This document shows, piece after piece, positions 44,018-53,932 of a stretch of DNA of 64,000 nucleotides. The position numbers were made by a program, and so were the translations under genes. The notes below the pieces were generated by a model. It was not told where the DNA came from, searched no databases, and saw only the letters and a program-made list of their open reading frames with translations. The stretch covers positions 15,353,355-15,417,354 of the forward strand of contig JABAKD010000010.1 of the NCBI GenBank assembly GCA_012845835.1. Direction: 5' to 3'. Source of the DNA: Undaria pinnatifida. Its lineage: Eukaryota > Sar > Phaeophyceae > Laminariales > Alariaceae. Position 1 is the stretch's first letter. Every line of letters starts with the position of its first letter.

Positions 44018-44362
44018 TCACGCCCACGCCCCCTTTTCGCGTCCCCCTCCCCCGGCTCCACCTCCACCCCCCCCGCCCCCCGCTCCCCCGCCGCCTCCGC
44101 GGCCGTTCGGCAAGCGGCTCGAGTCTTTTCCGTGGCCACCACCGCCACCGCCAGCCTTGTGGTGGTGGTAGTGGTCTCGGTGCTCGTTTCTTGCCCCCCC
44201 TGTCCTCATGGGCGACTTGATGTCCCTGCCGCTGCCGTCCCTGCCTCCACCTAAGGCGGGCTCGGGGCGTCCTCTCATCGGCGACTTTATGCGGTCAGCC
44301 TTCTTGCTCATCGAGGGCTGCGTCGCTACTGCTGGCGGCGGGTTTCCGGGGGCCTTGACAAC
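44018..44362 (-). CDS. Candidate terminal exon (possible LARP4 exon 6)
   Basis: Acceptor gcgcggcag|GTT, 114 codons and TGA. It begins VVKAPGNPPPAVATQPSMSK, has two copies of an IKSPMR motif (RIKSPMRGRP, DIKSPMRTGG), a His-rich patch and a Gly-rich end. Joined to the 47.3-kb candidate the frame is continuous. No known domain; basic and disordered, like LARP C-terminal tails. Confidence 0.42.
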   Translation of the reverse strand, partial: VVKAPGNPPPAVATQPSMSKKADRIKSPMRGRPEPALGGGRDGSGRDIKSPMRTGGARNEHRDHYHHHKAGGGGGGHGKDSSRLPNGRGGGGGAGGGGGGGGAGGGGREKGAWA

Positions 44363-44747
44363 CTGCCGCGCCGGGGGACAACGGCCGACGATGAGGCGGG
44401 AGGGAAGGGGGGCGGGGGGTTGCTCTTACATGCATGCGATCACCGTAACTCTCACGCTAGCAGAGCTTTAACAGCGCCGCAGTCGAAATAGTGAAAATAC
44501 AACGACGAAACAAAAAAACGAAAACATTTTTCTTGAGCGACATAATTATTATCCCTTCCATGCGCGCGTGGTAGACGGCGAGCGGCCTCTGCGCTGAGTG
44601 ATTGGGCGGCGGCAAAAACAAAACAACTGTTGGTCATGAGCACAAAAAAAAATTGTTGCCTGGCATATTCATAGCATCACCCACTATCAAATTCACGGGT
44701 GTTCGTTATACAGCACCATCCAGTAGTCTTTCAGTCACGTGACTACT

Positions 44748-44836
44748 TAACCCCTTTCGAGCCATAAAACCCGTTCCTATACTAATTCCAAGAAATTTTG
44801 TCCCAGAAGACGGGTTTTCAACTGCAAAGGCGTTAA
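44748..44836 (+). mobile_element. Small TIR element (MITE-like), copy 2, with target duplication
   Basis: 89 bp, taacccctttcg ... caaaggcgttaa, flanked on both sides by CTACT (44743-44747 and 44837-44841), a 5-bp target-site duplication. Middle: cctatactaattccaagaaa. Confidence 0.7.
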
Positions 44837-44988
44837 CTACTGTAGCCTTCACAGCCACCGAACCAGTAAAAACGAAGACTCACGTCAAGGAAGGACTTCT
44901 TCCCTCCACCCCATCGCAACGCGCCGGGGGCCTCCTCTTGGTGAGCGGCAGCCGCCTAAGACATGCCGCATGTACAACGAACGTACAC

Positions 44989-45151
44989 AAACACCCGATA
45001 CCAGAAAGGGGACGACAGGACAGGACCGGGCAGGGCAAGACACCACAAAAAAAAGGGACGTCAGCAGATAAACACCCGATACCAGAAAGGGGACGACAGG
45101 ACAGGACCGGGCAGGGCAAGACACCACAAAAAAAAGGGACGTCAGCAGAAA
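44989..45151 (+). repeat. Perfect 81-bp tandem duplication
   Basis: acacccgataccagaaaggg recurs at 44991 and 45072; both copies end gggacgtcagcaga. The length is a multiple of three, so any frame is kept. Confidence 0.9.
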
Positions 45152-46454
45152 ACACACACAGAATGAGCAGCCGCTACCGGGTACATCGATGAGCACACAA
45201 AACGGGCGCCAACGCAAAACAACACCCAATCACTGTACTAGTCTCCAAAAACGATCTCGCTTGATTTCGCGGTCGAGCCAGCCCCCCTCCCTCTTCCTGG
45301 TACCACTCGCGGCCGCAGGAATCACCCGTCCTCGTGCAAAAAACACCTGGACGGTCCATCGACGATTTCGACGACCAGGGTCATCCATCTAGAGGCGGCG
45401 CGGAAAAACGACCGCTACGATACATAATACTCGTATCGTCCGTCTCACACCGTACGGAGACAGTCGGTCGTATATCAGATCGCACGGTGATTACCCATCG
45501 TAAATTGTATCGTACGGCGAAGACCGGTCACGGATCGTACCGTACGGCGAAGGCCGGTCACAAGCCGCATGACATATATATCGGCCGCACGCGTTCTACA
45601 TCCCTCGCGAAGGGTATATGCTACGTTGAGCCGGTGACTCCCCGAATAGTACACGGTGGGGTCAACACGATGATCACCTATTCGCGGAAATCTACTTCGT
45701 GTGCGTAATTGCAAAGAAAACTCGCAAAATCAGAACAACAACAAACGCCAGATGGCCTAGCCCAGCGGCGGACCGCGTGAAAAGACTGTCGCAACCGCGA
45801 GCAGTTCCGCAAAAATAATCCTCACCGGGGCAGCAGCGGGTGTCTCAACAACTGGTACGTCCGAACTTCTTGACCTCTCTTTTCCTCCCACCTGCACCGA
45901 CAAAATGGTGATTGCGATTGCGCCCCCCAAGACAGGGAGAGGGTGGGCACGCGCAAGATTTGAGTACAGAAAAAAAAAAAAGATATTCGCCCCATACCCG
46001 TAGATACAGGGCTACGATATATATCCATCAGCAGATAGCACGATGCATACAACCGTAGGCAACGGGACGATGTACCGGAGGAAAAGCTGTCTCTCGTTTC
46101 TCAAGGTACAGACCGATTACGGCACAGACACCATGTAGTACACACAGCATACGGCATGCGACACAATATAAATATATGGTACCAGCAGCATGCGTCACCA
46201 TGAGCGTACCGCAGACAGCACATAGAGAGATGTAACTTGACGTAGTAAAGTGGTGTTTGTGCAGGCGTGGAAGAGATTCTAGTGTTACAGACGATTTTTG
46301 GTCGATCGTTTCGAGACGAACAAATTAGGATAGCCCAGACAGCAGCGACAGAAGCTGTCGCGCTTGCCAGAGACGGCCGCCTGGGGCTCAGGGGAGCGAG
46401 AGCGCGTAGCACAGTAGGATTGAAAGGAGTCAAGCAGTGTGCCCACTAGAATTA

Positions 46455-46640
46455 ATCGACTTTATTATAAAAATAAAAATACACTCCAGCTGTGAGATCG
46501 AACATTTTGTCGACACACTCATCTTTGCAAGCTGTGTGTAATACTCCGATCGCGCGTATCACTGAGTGTGTGTCCTCATTAAGAATATAGGTCGGCGACT
46601 CCCCTTGGAACTACAATGTAGCTTGTACCAGTAGCCCCGT
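46455..46640 (-). repeat. 290-bp dispersed repeat, partial inverted copy
   Basis: Reverse orientation; shares acactccagctgtgagatcga, tgcaagctgtgtg and aggtcggcgactcccctt. Confidence 0.75.
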
Positions 46641-47061
46641 TTCTACTCAATTTAGATCGGAAGACGCTCGAGCGCGCACCGCACACCGAACACGAAGGTA
46701 CCGTCAAGTTCAAACAAAAATAGTAAGAAGCGTATCGGCAATCGGCAATGTCGGGGGACCGTATCTACCATACGATGACAGGCCACGCCACCCTTCCTCT
46801 CCCCCAACCATAAACGCACACGGAACCTCCCCCTCCCCGCCCCCCGTACACGCACATACAAGCACAACAGCTAGCGGGAACTACTACAGGCGCCGAAGAG
46901 CATCTACAACACTAATAATAACATCAACATCACCACCGCCGCCACCACCACCACCACCACCAAGTACCAACCTCACCAACGCCACTATCGAAAACGCCAA
47001 CGCCAACACCAACACCAACTACCACCAAACCCAATCGAACCCCACCGCAAGCGGAAAATGA

Positions 47062-47225
47062 GAAAATGTTGTTTCTCTATTAATAGCGGACCCAACCCAC
47101 CCACGCACACACCTACCCAAGTCGACCACCCACCCACGTGGTAGAAAATGTTGTTTCTCTATTAATAGCGGACCCAACCCACCCACGCACCCACCTACCC
47201 AAGTCGACCACCCACCCACGTGGTA
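47062..47225 (+). repeat. 82-bp tandem duplication
   Basis: gaaaatgttgtttctctatt starts at 47062 and 47144; the copies differ by one base (cacgcacac/cacgcaccc). Confidence 0.9.
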
Positions 47226-47313
47226 CCGCACGCAACACAACCCAAGCCAACCCCAGGCCAAGCCAACCCCGTCACCATCAACCCAAACCAGGAAATCATC
47301 ACCACCAGCTCAC

Positions 47314-47466
47314 CGGGGCTTTACTCGGAATATTCCTGCTGCCGCTGTCGGTAGACCCCTCCGACCCCTCGCCCACCGATGTCGCTCCGCATTCGTCACC
47401 CGACACCGAGGCCGTGGTCGACGGAGACTTCTTGTCTTCTGCCATAGAACTTCCTCCTGCCGTCGA
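47314..47466 (-). CDS. Candidate additional exon (possible LARP4 exon 5)
   Basis: 51 codons bounded by cgaagcag|TCG and CCG|gtgagc, phase 0 at both ends, Ser/Thr/Glu/Gly-rich (SSMAEDKKSPSTTASVSGDE). Same strand as LARP4 and phase-compatible with the alternative donor at 51899. It could instead be the first exon of a small separate gene starting at its internal ATG, or chance. No family was recognised. Confidence 0.4.
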
Positions 47467-47660
47467 CTGCTTCGAGTCGACAGGCGTGAGTAGGGGAGGG
47501 GGTGTAACGGTTAACCGGGGGGCGGGGGCGGGTAATTCTGGTTTTGACATTTGCTGGGGACACAAATTTCGAGGATCACAAAAACCGACAAACGGAGGTA
47601 GGTAGTAGTGCCCGTGAGCCTAAGCGGTGAAAAAGGAGGTAGCACAGTTAAAGGACCTGT

Positions 47661-47749
47661 TAAACCCCTCGAGAGCCCCAAAATTCCTCCCTATACCAAT
47701 TCCAAGTAAGTTGTCCCCTAAAATGGGTGTTCAGTTGTAGAGGCGTTAA
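47661..47749 (+). mobile_element. Small TIR element (MITE-like), copy 3
   Basis: taaacccctcgag ... ccctataccaattccaagta ... ttgtagaggcgttaa. No clear target duplication. Confidence 0.6.
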
Positions 47750-47950
47750 CTTTGACGCGTAGCTGGCTGGAGGGAGGAGGGGAGGGGGTCTAACCTGACG
47801 GGATCCGCCCTTCCGTCACACGGTGACAACACAACTCCCCAAAAAAAAGAAACGGAATAAAAACATGGAAAAAAAGGAAAATACGACCAAACTAAGCAGG
47901 GGAACAAAAAATGAAACTATTGGACTTGCTCGGGAAAGAGAGCGCGCCAA

Positions 47951-50900
47951 GGCAGTCAGACAGTACGAATAGTGGTTGAGCTCCACCGCGGCGTTCCGAA
48001 AGCGGATGCGCCAGCCTACTTGGTGTATCTTCACACAGCTCCCGCTCAAGACTATCTCACTGCTGTAGATTTATCTCGAAATTACCTCTCTCGAAGATAA
48101 CCTCGCTCGACAAAAATCGCCTTTTGGAGAGCGAACCATAGCAGAAACTGAAAAAAAGGGTTCGTACAAGAAAAAAAAAAGACACATTCTAAAGGTAAAA
48201 GACACAGCACTGGGCGGCAGTCAGACAGTACGAATACGATGTAGCTTAGCTCCACCGCACAATCAAGGCGTCGGCCTACTAGTCAATCGTCACTCTGCCC
48301 ACAGTATTTATTTGCACCAGTAAATTGGCACTGGCCAGAACGAGACACGTCGAACCGAACTAAAAAAAAGGCTGGCATTTATGGCTAGACGCTTACCACA
48401 AGTAGTATAATACGAAGCAGTAACAAACAGCACATGAGACAGGCAAAAGCTGGGCTAATGGGTGGCAGTCAGACAGTACGAATACGATGTAGTTTAGCCC
48501 CACAGCCCAGTTAAGGCGTCGGCCTACTAGTCAATCGTCACTCTGCGCACAACATTTACACGACTAAAACCCCAGCAAAAAACAACATTGATTTACCAGA
48601 AAAAAAAGCAAAAAGAGGGCGTTTATGCCCGGACTCCTACTATGCATACGCATACGAATGGCAAATACAGCACCGGTACGTAGCAGGCAAGACAGTGACA
48701 AGGAACGTATCACCATAACGGGCGGCAGTCAGACATTACGAATACGATGTAGCTTAGCTCCACCGCACAGTTAAGGCGTCGGCCTACGAAATAATCGTCA
48801 CTCTGCCCACAGTACTTAATTTACACCAGTAAAACGGCACAGTAGCCAAAAAGAAAAACGCCAAACTAGAACAAATAAACAGGGCTGTCACTTATTGCTC
48901 GACGCTTACCGTAAGTAGCACAATACAAAGTAGGAACAAACCGCGCATGAGACAGGCAAAATCGAAGCCAATGGGTGGCAGCCAGACAGCACGACTACGA
49001 TGTAGTTTGGCTCCACGGCGAAGTAAAGGCGTCGGCCTACTAGTCAATCGTCACTCTGCGCACAACACTTACATGAGTAAACCCCACTAAAAAACAACAC
49101 TGATGTGACACAAAAAACATGCACAAACAGGGCGTTTACGCCCGGACCCCTACCATACATTTTCATACGAATGGCAAATACAGCGCAGGTAGCCAGCAGG
49201 CGAGACAGAGTCAACCAGAGCATAACAACAACGGGCACCAGTCAGGCAGTACGAATACGATGTAGTTTAGCTCCACCGCACAGTTAAGGCATCGGCCTAC
49301 TAGTCAATCGTCACTCTGCCCATCTTACTTTATTTGCATCAGTAAAAAAGTAGCCCAAAAGAGAAACGTCCAACCAAAACAACTGTAACCAGGGCTGGCA
49401 TTTAAGCTCGACGCTTACCATAAGCGCTATAATACGCAAGCAGGGAAAAACAGCACATGAGACAGGCAAAACCTAAGCCAATGGGTGGCAGTCAGACAGT
49501 ACGAATACGGTGTAGTTTGGCTCCACGGCGCAGTTGAGGCGTCGGCCTACTTGTCCTTCATCACCCTGCACATGATATTACACGAATAAAGCACAGCAAA
49601 AAAAAAATACAAAACGATATGACACAAAACAAAAGCAAAAAACAGGGCGTTTATGTCCGCACTTCTGCCACGCATATTCATACCAAGGGCAAACATAGCA
49701 CCGGTTCGCAGCAGGCGAGACACAGAGACAAGCAAACACAACCATAACGGGTGCAGTCAGACAGTACGAATACGATGTAGTTTAGCTCCACAGCGCAATT
49801 AAGGCGTCGGCCTACATGCTCATCTTCACTCTGCCCACGTTGTCTACATCAACTGCACAACCGACAGGGAAAAATAAAACGCCTAAACCGAAACACAAAA
49901 ACAGGGCTGTGGGCTGTCGTTCATGTCCGAATTCCTACTATTAGCCCGTTTGCGACCCAAAAAAAAGCGATCGAAACAATCGACACTCGCGGCCTTGTCA
50001 ACTGTTTTTGTGTGAGCGCCCTGCAAGAGGGGCAGTGTCATGCCTCGCGGGTGTTGCACAACTCCTTGGACTGTGTCGTGCAACTCCTTGGACTGTGTCG
50101 TGCAACTCCTTGCATTGTGTCGTGCAACTCCTTGGACTGTGTCGTGCAACTCCTTGCACTGTGTCGTGCAACTCCTTGGACTGTGTCGTGCAACTCCTTG
50201 GACTGTGTCGTGCAACTCCTTGGACTGTGTCGTGCAACTCCTTGGACTGTGTCGTGCAACTCCTTGGGTTTGTGTCGTACAACTCCCCGAATACAACGTT
50301 CTTTAGCTCCAAGGCACAGTGAAGGCGTCTGCCTACCTGTTGGTCATCCCTGTGCATATCATAAGTCACTACAACAATACTCCTACATGAAAAAAACAAC
50401 CCACACAAAACTACACCGAAACGGCAACAAAACACGTAAGGTATTTCGTAAGAAACATAGCAGGTACAGTACCTAGTGTGTTTCGTCGCAAAAAATTAAC
50501 AGGTACCCCGGAGTATGATATACGTCGTATATATACCTGGTATATATTTTTTTGTGTGACAAAATAAGACAGGCACCTGCTAGATTCGGCGTATGCATAT
50601 GACAGGGTTCCTCCAAACTAGCAGCGGACGCGTCTGGTAAAAAGTAACCAAAACCCCACAACGACAGCGAACATCAGTCAGACAGTACGAATACAACGTA
50701 GTTTTAGCACCGCGGCGCAGTAAAGGCATCGGCCTACTTGGTCGTCTTCACTTTACCCGTAATAGTTATGTACACCAACAAGAAGACCAAGAATAGATAC
50801 ACCGAAACAGGGCAAACAAAAAACAGACTTGTTGAAAAGATTGGAACGTATCCTTTCACGCCCGGATTCCTCCGGGTAACCAGGTGATGGGACGGGCGAA

Positions 50901-51215
50901 AACGAAAAAAGAAACAACATTGAACGGCAGTCAGACAGTACCAATACGATGTAATTTAGCCCCACAGCGCAGTGAAGGCGTTGGCCTACTGGCTTGTCTT
51001 CACTCTGTCCTAAAAACAAACGCACCAGCAACAAACATAAAGAGATGAAACAAAAAAACGGGCGGTTTCTTCCGAATAACCAGCGGAGGAGATAGATGCA
51101 AGCCAAAAAACCATCACAATTTGGCGGCCGTCAGAGAGTACGAATGCGACGTAGTTCAGCTCGCCGACGCAGTCAAAGCGTCCGCTACCTGGGCGCCTTC
51201 GCTCTGTCCATAACG
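47951..51215 (+). repeat. Satellite of about 255-bp units in A/B dimers
   Basis: The core ggcagtcagacagtacgaat ... aaggcgtcggcctac recurs at about 47951, 48216, 48474, 48724, 48977, 49237, 49487 and 49751, with more diverged copies near 50309, 50674, 50929 and 51123. Between cores, A spacers (after 48216, 48724, 49237) carry cgacgcttacc and catgagacaggcaaaa, and B spacers (after 48474, 48977, 49487) carry gggcgttta and atggcaaatacagc. Confidence 0.88.
50059..50279 (+). repeat. 22-bp minisatellite, 10 units, inside the satellite
   Basis: Ten units of caactccttggactgtgtcg plus tg, with two gca variants and a 23-bp last unit. A period of 3n+1 keeps several frames open on both strands. Confidence 0.95.
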
Positions 51216-51664
51216 GCTACACAAGTAACACTTGGCGGTTAACGGTAACGGGAAAAACAAAACGCCCAACCGTCCCTCCAGTAACAGACGAGAAGGCAGC
51301 AGCAAGCGCTCCGAGTAACGTACGCCAAGTACACTAAAATCCAACAATTGACAACTGTTTAGCGCCTTCAAGCACACATTCCCGGCTCTGTCCGCAAATG
51401 GGGCACTAAGAGTTAGATCACGTCAACGCTTTTAGGACTGGACGAACCCACGTTTTTCGGAAAAAATACTTGAAATTAGAGCTGAGCTGGGTCGTTTTTG
51501 CAGTAGTAGTATGGTCAACGCCAACGAAAAAAGCCCGGCCGATGCCGGCTCGTCTTTCGGAGACCCCCGCCAGGTTCGCGCATGACCTCCAAACTTCAAG
51601 ACTGCCCCAACGGACATGGTTACCGCGGAGGTCGGCCTCACAAGTGGTTCTTAGTAGGATGCAG

Positions 51665-51815
51665 CTCACCCTTCATGCGACTCGCTTGACACCTCACGGC
51701 GCTTCGCGCTTGGTGCACGCGATGGTTGCCTGGGCGTGCTCCGTCCCGGTGTTGTAGGGATGTGAGGGTCTACGGTCATAGGGCTACGGCTATGCATGAA
51801 ATGAGTACCCCCCCT
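51665..51815 (-). repeat. Interspersed repeat H', copy 2
   Basis: Inverted copy directly downstream of the LARP4 exon 4 stop: gcgcttggtgcacgcga, gtgctccgtcccgg, tgcatgaaatgagtacccc. Confidence 0.75.
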
Positions 51816-51835
51816 CCCCCTGGCCGGTCATCTTT

Positions 51836-53715
51836 CTAACCCCGCTCCCACCCCCTCGGCTCCCTCCCACCCTCCCAGGCCCCAGAAAACGCACTAACCT
51901 TGGTCGCGTTCGCCTTGCCTCCTCGGCCCGCGTCGCTGCCCCCACCCCCACCCCCACCCCACCCCCTCTGCTTTTGCTGAGTAACCTCCGGCTTCTCCCA
52001 GCCCCTCGCTGGCCGCGACGGCGCGCTCTGACCCACCGCCGCCGCTGCCGCCGCAACCACGCCCCCTGCTGGAGCCGCATCCCTTCCCCTGATACTTTCC
52101 GCGCTTTTCTTGACCGAAGCGTCAACGTTCTTGGAGCTTCCCCCTCCCCCGGCAGGCGCGGCGACCCCCGCCCCCGCCTCTACCGCTGCCGCTTTCGCCG
52201 GCACACTAGTCGCGTCCTGGGCAGCGGCAGCCCCCGTGCTGCCACCACCACCACCACTCCCAGTCGGTGACGCGCCGGCCGATGCAGAGCCGGAGCCGCT
52301 CGAGCCCCCTGCTCCGCCGTCCTTTGACTTCCCGTCGCCCTTCCTATCCTTGCCAGAGGACTTGCTGGATGGCGGTTTGGAGGAGGGGGGAGGCCTGGCG
52401 GCGGCTTGCTGAGCCGCCGAAGGCTGTGCTGGCCGAGGCTTCTTCAGGAGAGCTGCCGCGTAGGCGCCCATCGGTTCGGGCGTGGCAGCGGCAGCCGCGG
52501 CAGGCGCTGGCGCTGTCGACGCGGTCGCTTTCGCTGCCGCAGTCGATCCACCTGCAGCGGCGGCGGCACCCTTAGCGTTGCCGCCCCGGCTGCCCCGGCT
52601 ACCACCGCCCGTCTTCTCCTCGCCCCCTCGTGTGTCTGTCTTATCGTCGGCTGCTGCTGGTCTGTCACCCCTTTCCCTGCGACTTCTGTCTCCTCTCTTC
52701 CGTTCTCCGCCGCCTCCACCACCACCACTGCTACCGTGACCGTGCCCTTCGCCATTCCCGTGGGAAGAACCTCGTGGGTGGCTGCCACCCTGAGCGGCCG
52801 ATCCCGGCTGCTGCTCGTGTCCCTCCCCGTACATATAGCTGCCGTAGTCCACGGCGCCCGCGATGACCCCCTCGCGGTGAACCGGCCGTCCCTTGCGGAG
52901 CTGCTCGCGGCACTCGTCGATGGACACGGACCGCTGGCGCATGAGCAGCCCCATGTTCGCCTCGCTCTCGAACACCAGGGCGTGCGCGCGGATGTCCGCC
53001 ACGCCGGGCACCGAGGCCACGTCCGCCTGCGACAGCGTCGACACAATCTTTAGGATCTCGTCCTGCTGGTACTGCACGAACTGTCCGGGGTACCCGATCT
53101 CCCCGGCAGCTACGCCTGCCGTTGCCGCCACCGCCGCAGCCGACGTAGTCGATGACCCCGCGAACGACGCGGCAGATGACACCGCCGCCGCCGTCGCAGC
53201 GTCCGCAGCGCCACCACCACCAGCCGAAGCGCCCGAGCCCTCCCCAGCGTCTTCTAGTCCCCTCGATCCCGCTTGCTCGGCGTCCGCTGCCGCGGCCGAA
53301 GACGCCGGCGATGTTGCCGGCGTCGAACCCGCGGTCGCCGAAGCAGCGACAGCTGCCGCTGCCGACGCTGTCGCGCCGTCCGCCCCCGGCAGGGGCGGGA
53401 AGTTAGCCGCGCTGAGCATGTCACGCCCGGCGGAGCCGCGGGACTTTCCGCCGCGGCCACCCCCCTGCCCCGAGGCTTCTCCGCCGCGCCCTTGCGCGGT
53501 GGCGTTTGCTCCTTTGTCTCCCTTTTTGGGACGGTCGCCGCCCCCTCTTCCCTCTCCCCCGCGCTGCCCCGCGGGTGCCTGCTGCCCCGTTCCCGAGCCT
53601 GCCCCGCTGTACCCTCCCGTTCCAGCTTGTGCTGCGGAGTCGGTACGGTCTCGTGAGGAGCCCTTCTTCTCCCCGCGGCCGTTCGTTTGTGGTGGTTGCT
53701 GTTGTTGCTGCTGCT

Positions 53716-53752
<37 letters not shown>

Positions 53753-53932
53753 CTGTGGCTGTTGCAGCTGTTGCTGCTGCTGCTGGTGTTGATGGAGCTG
53801 CTGGTGTTGGAGCTGTTGCTGTTGCTGCTGCTGCTGCTGTGGTTGTTGCTGCTGCTGCTGCAGATGTCGCTGCTGCTGCTGCTGCTGCGGTTGCTGCTGC
53901 TGCTGTTGCACCTGTTGTTGCTGCTGCTGAAG
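51836..53932 (-). CDS. LARP4: LARP4 exon 4 (poly-Gln and low-complexity tail)
   Basis: Acceptor cctcacag|CTT, 698 codons and TAG. It starts with about 70 residues of interrupted poly-Gln, then Gly/Arg/Ala/Ser-rich sequence with FPPLPG (plus-strand 53384-53401) and an ordered island of about 90 residues (about 53095-52815). A good donor, ACCAAG|gttagt, lies 63 nt before the stop, so the last 21 codons may be intronic. Long frames on both strands here are by-products of triplet composition. Confidence 0.8.

Noticed and set aside
50059-50279. Possible CRISPR array or repeat-protein gene
   Set aside because: Units are contiguous with no spacers, the context is eukaryotic, and several frames are open because the period is 22.
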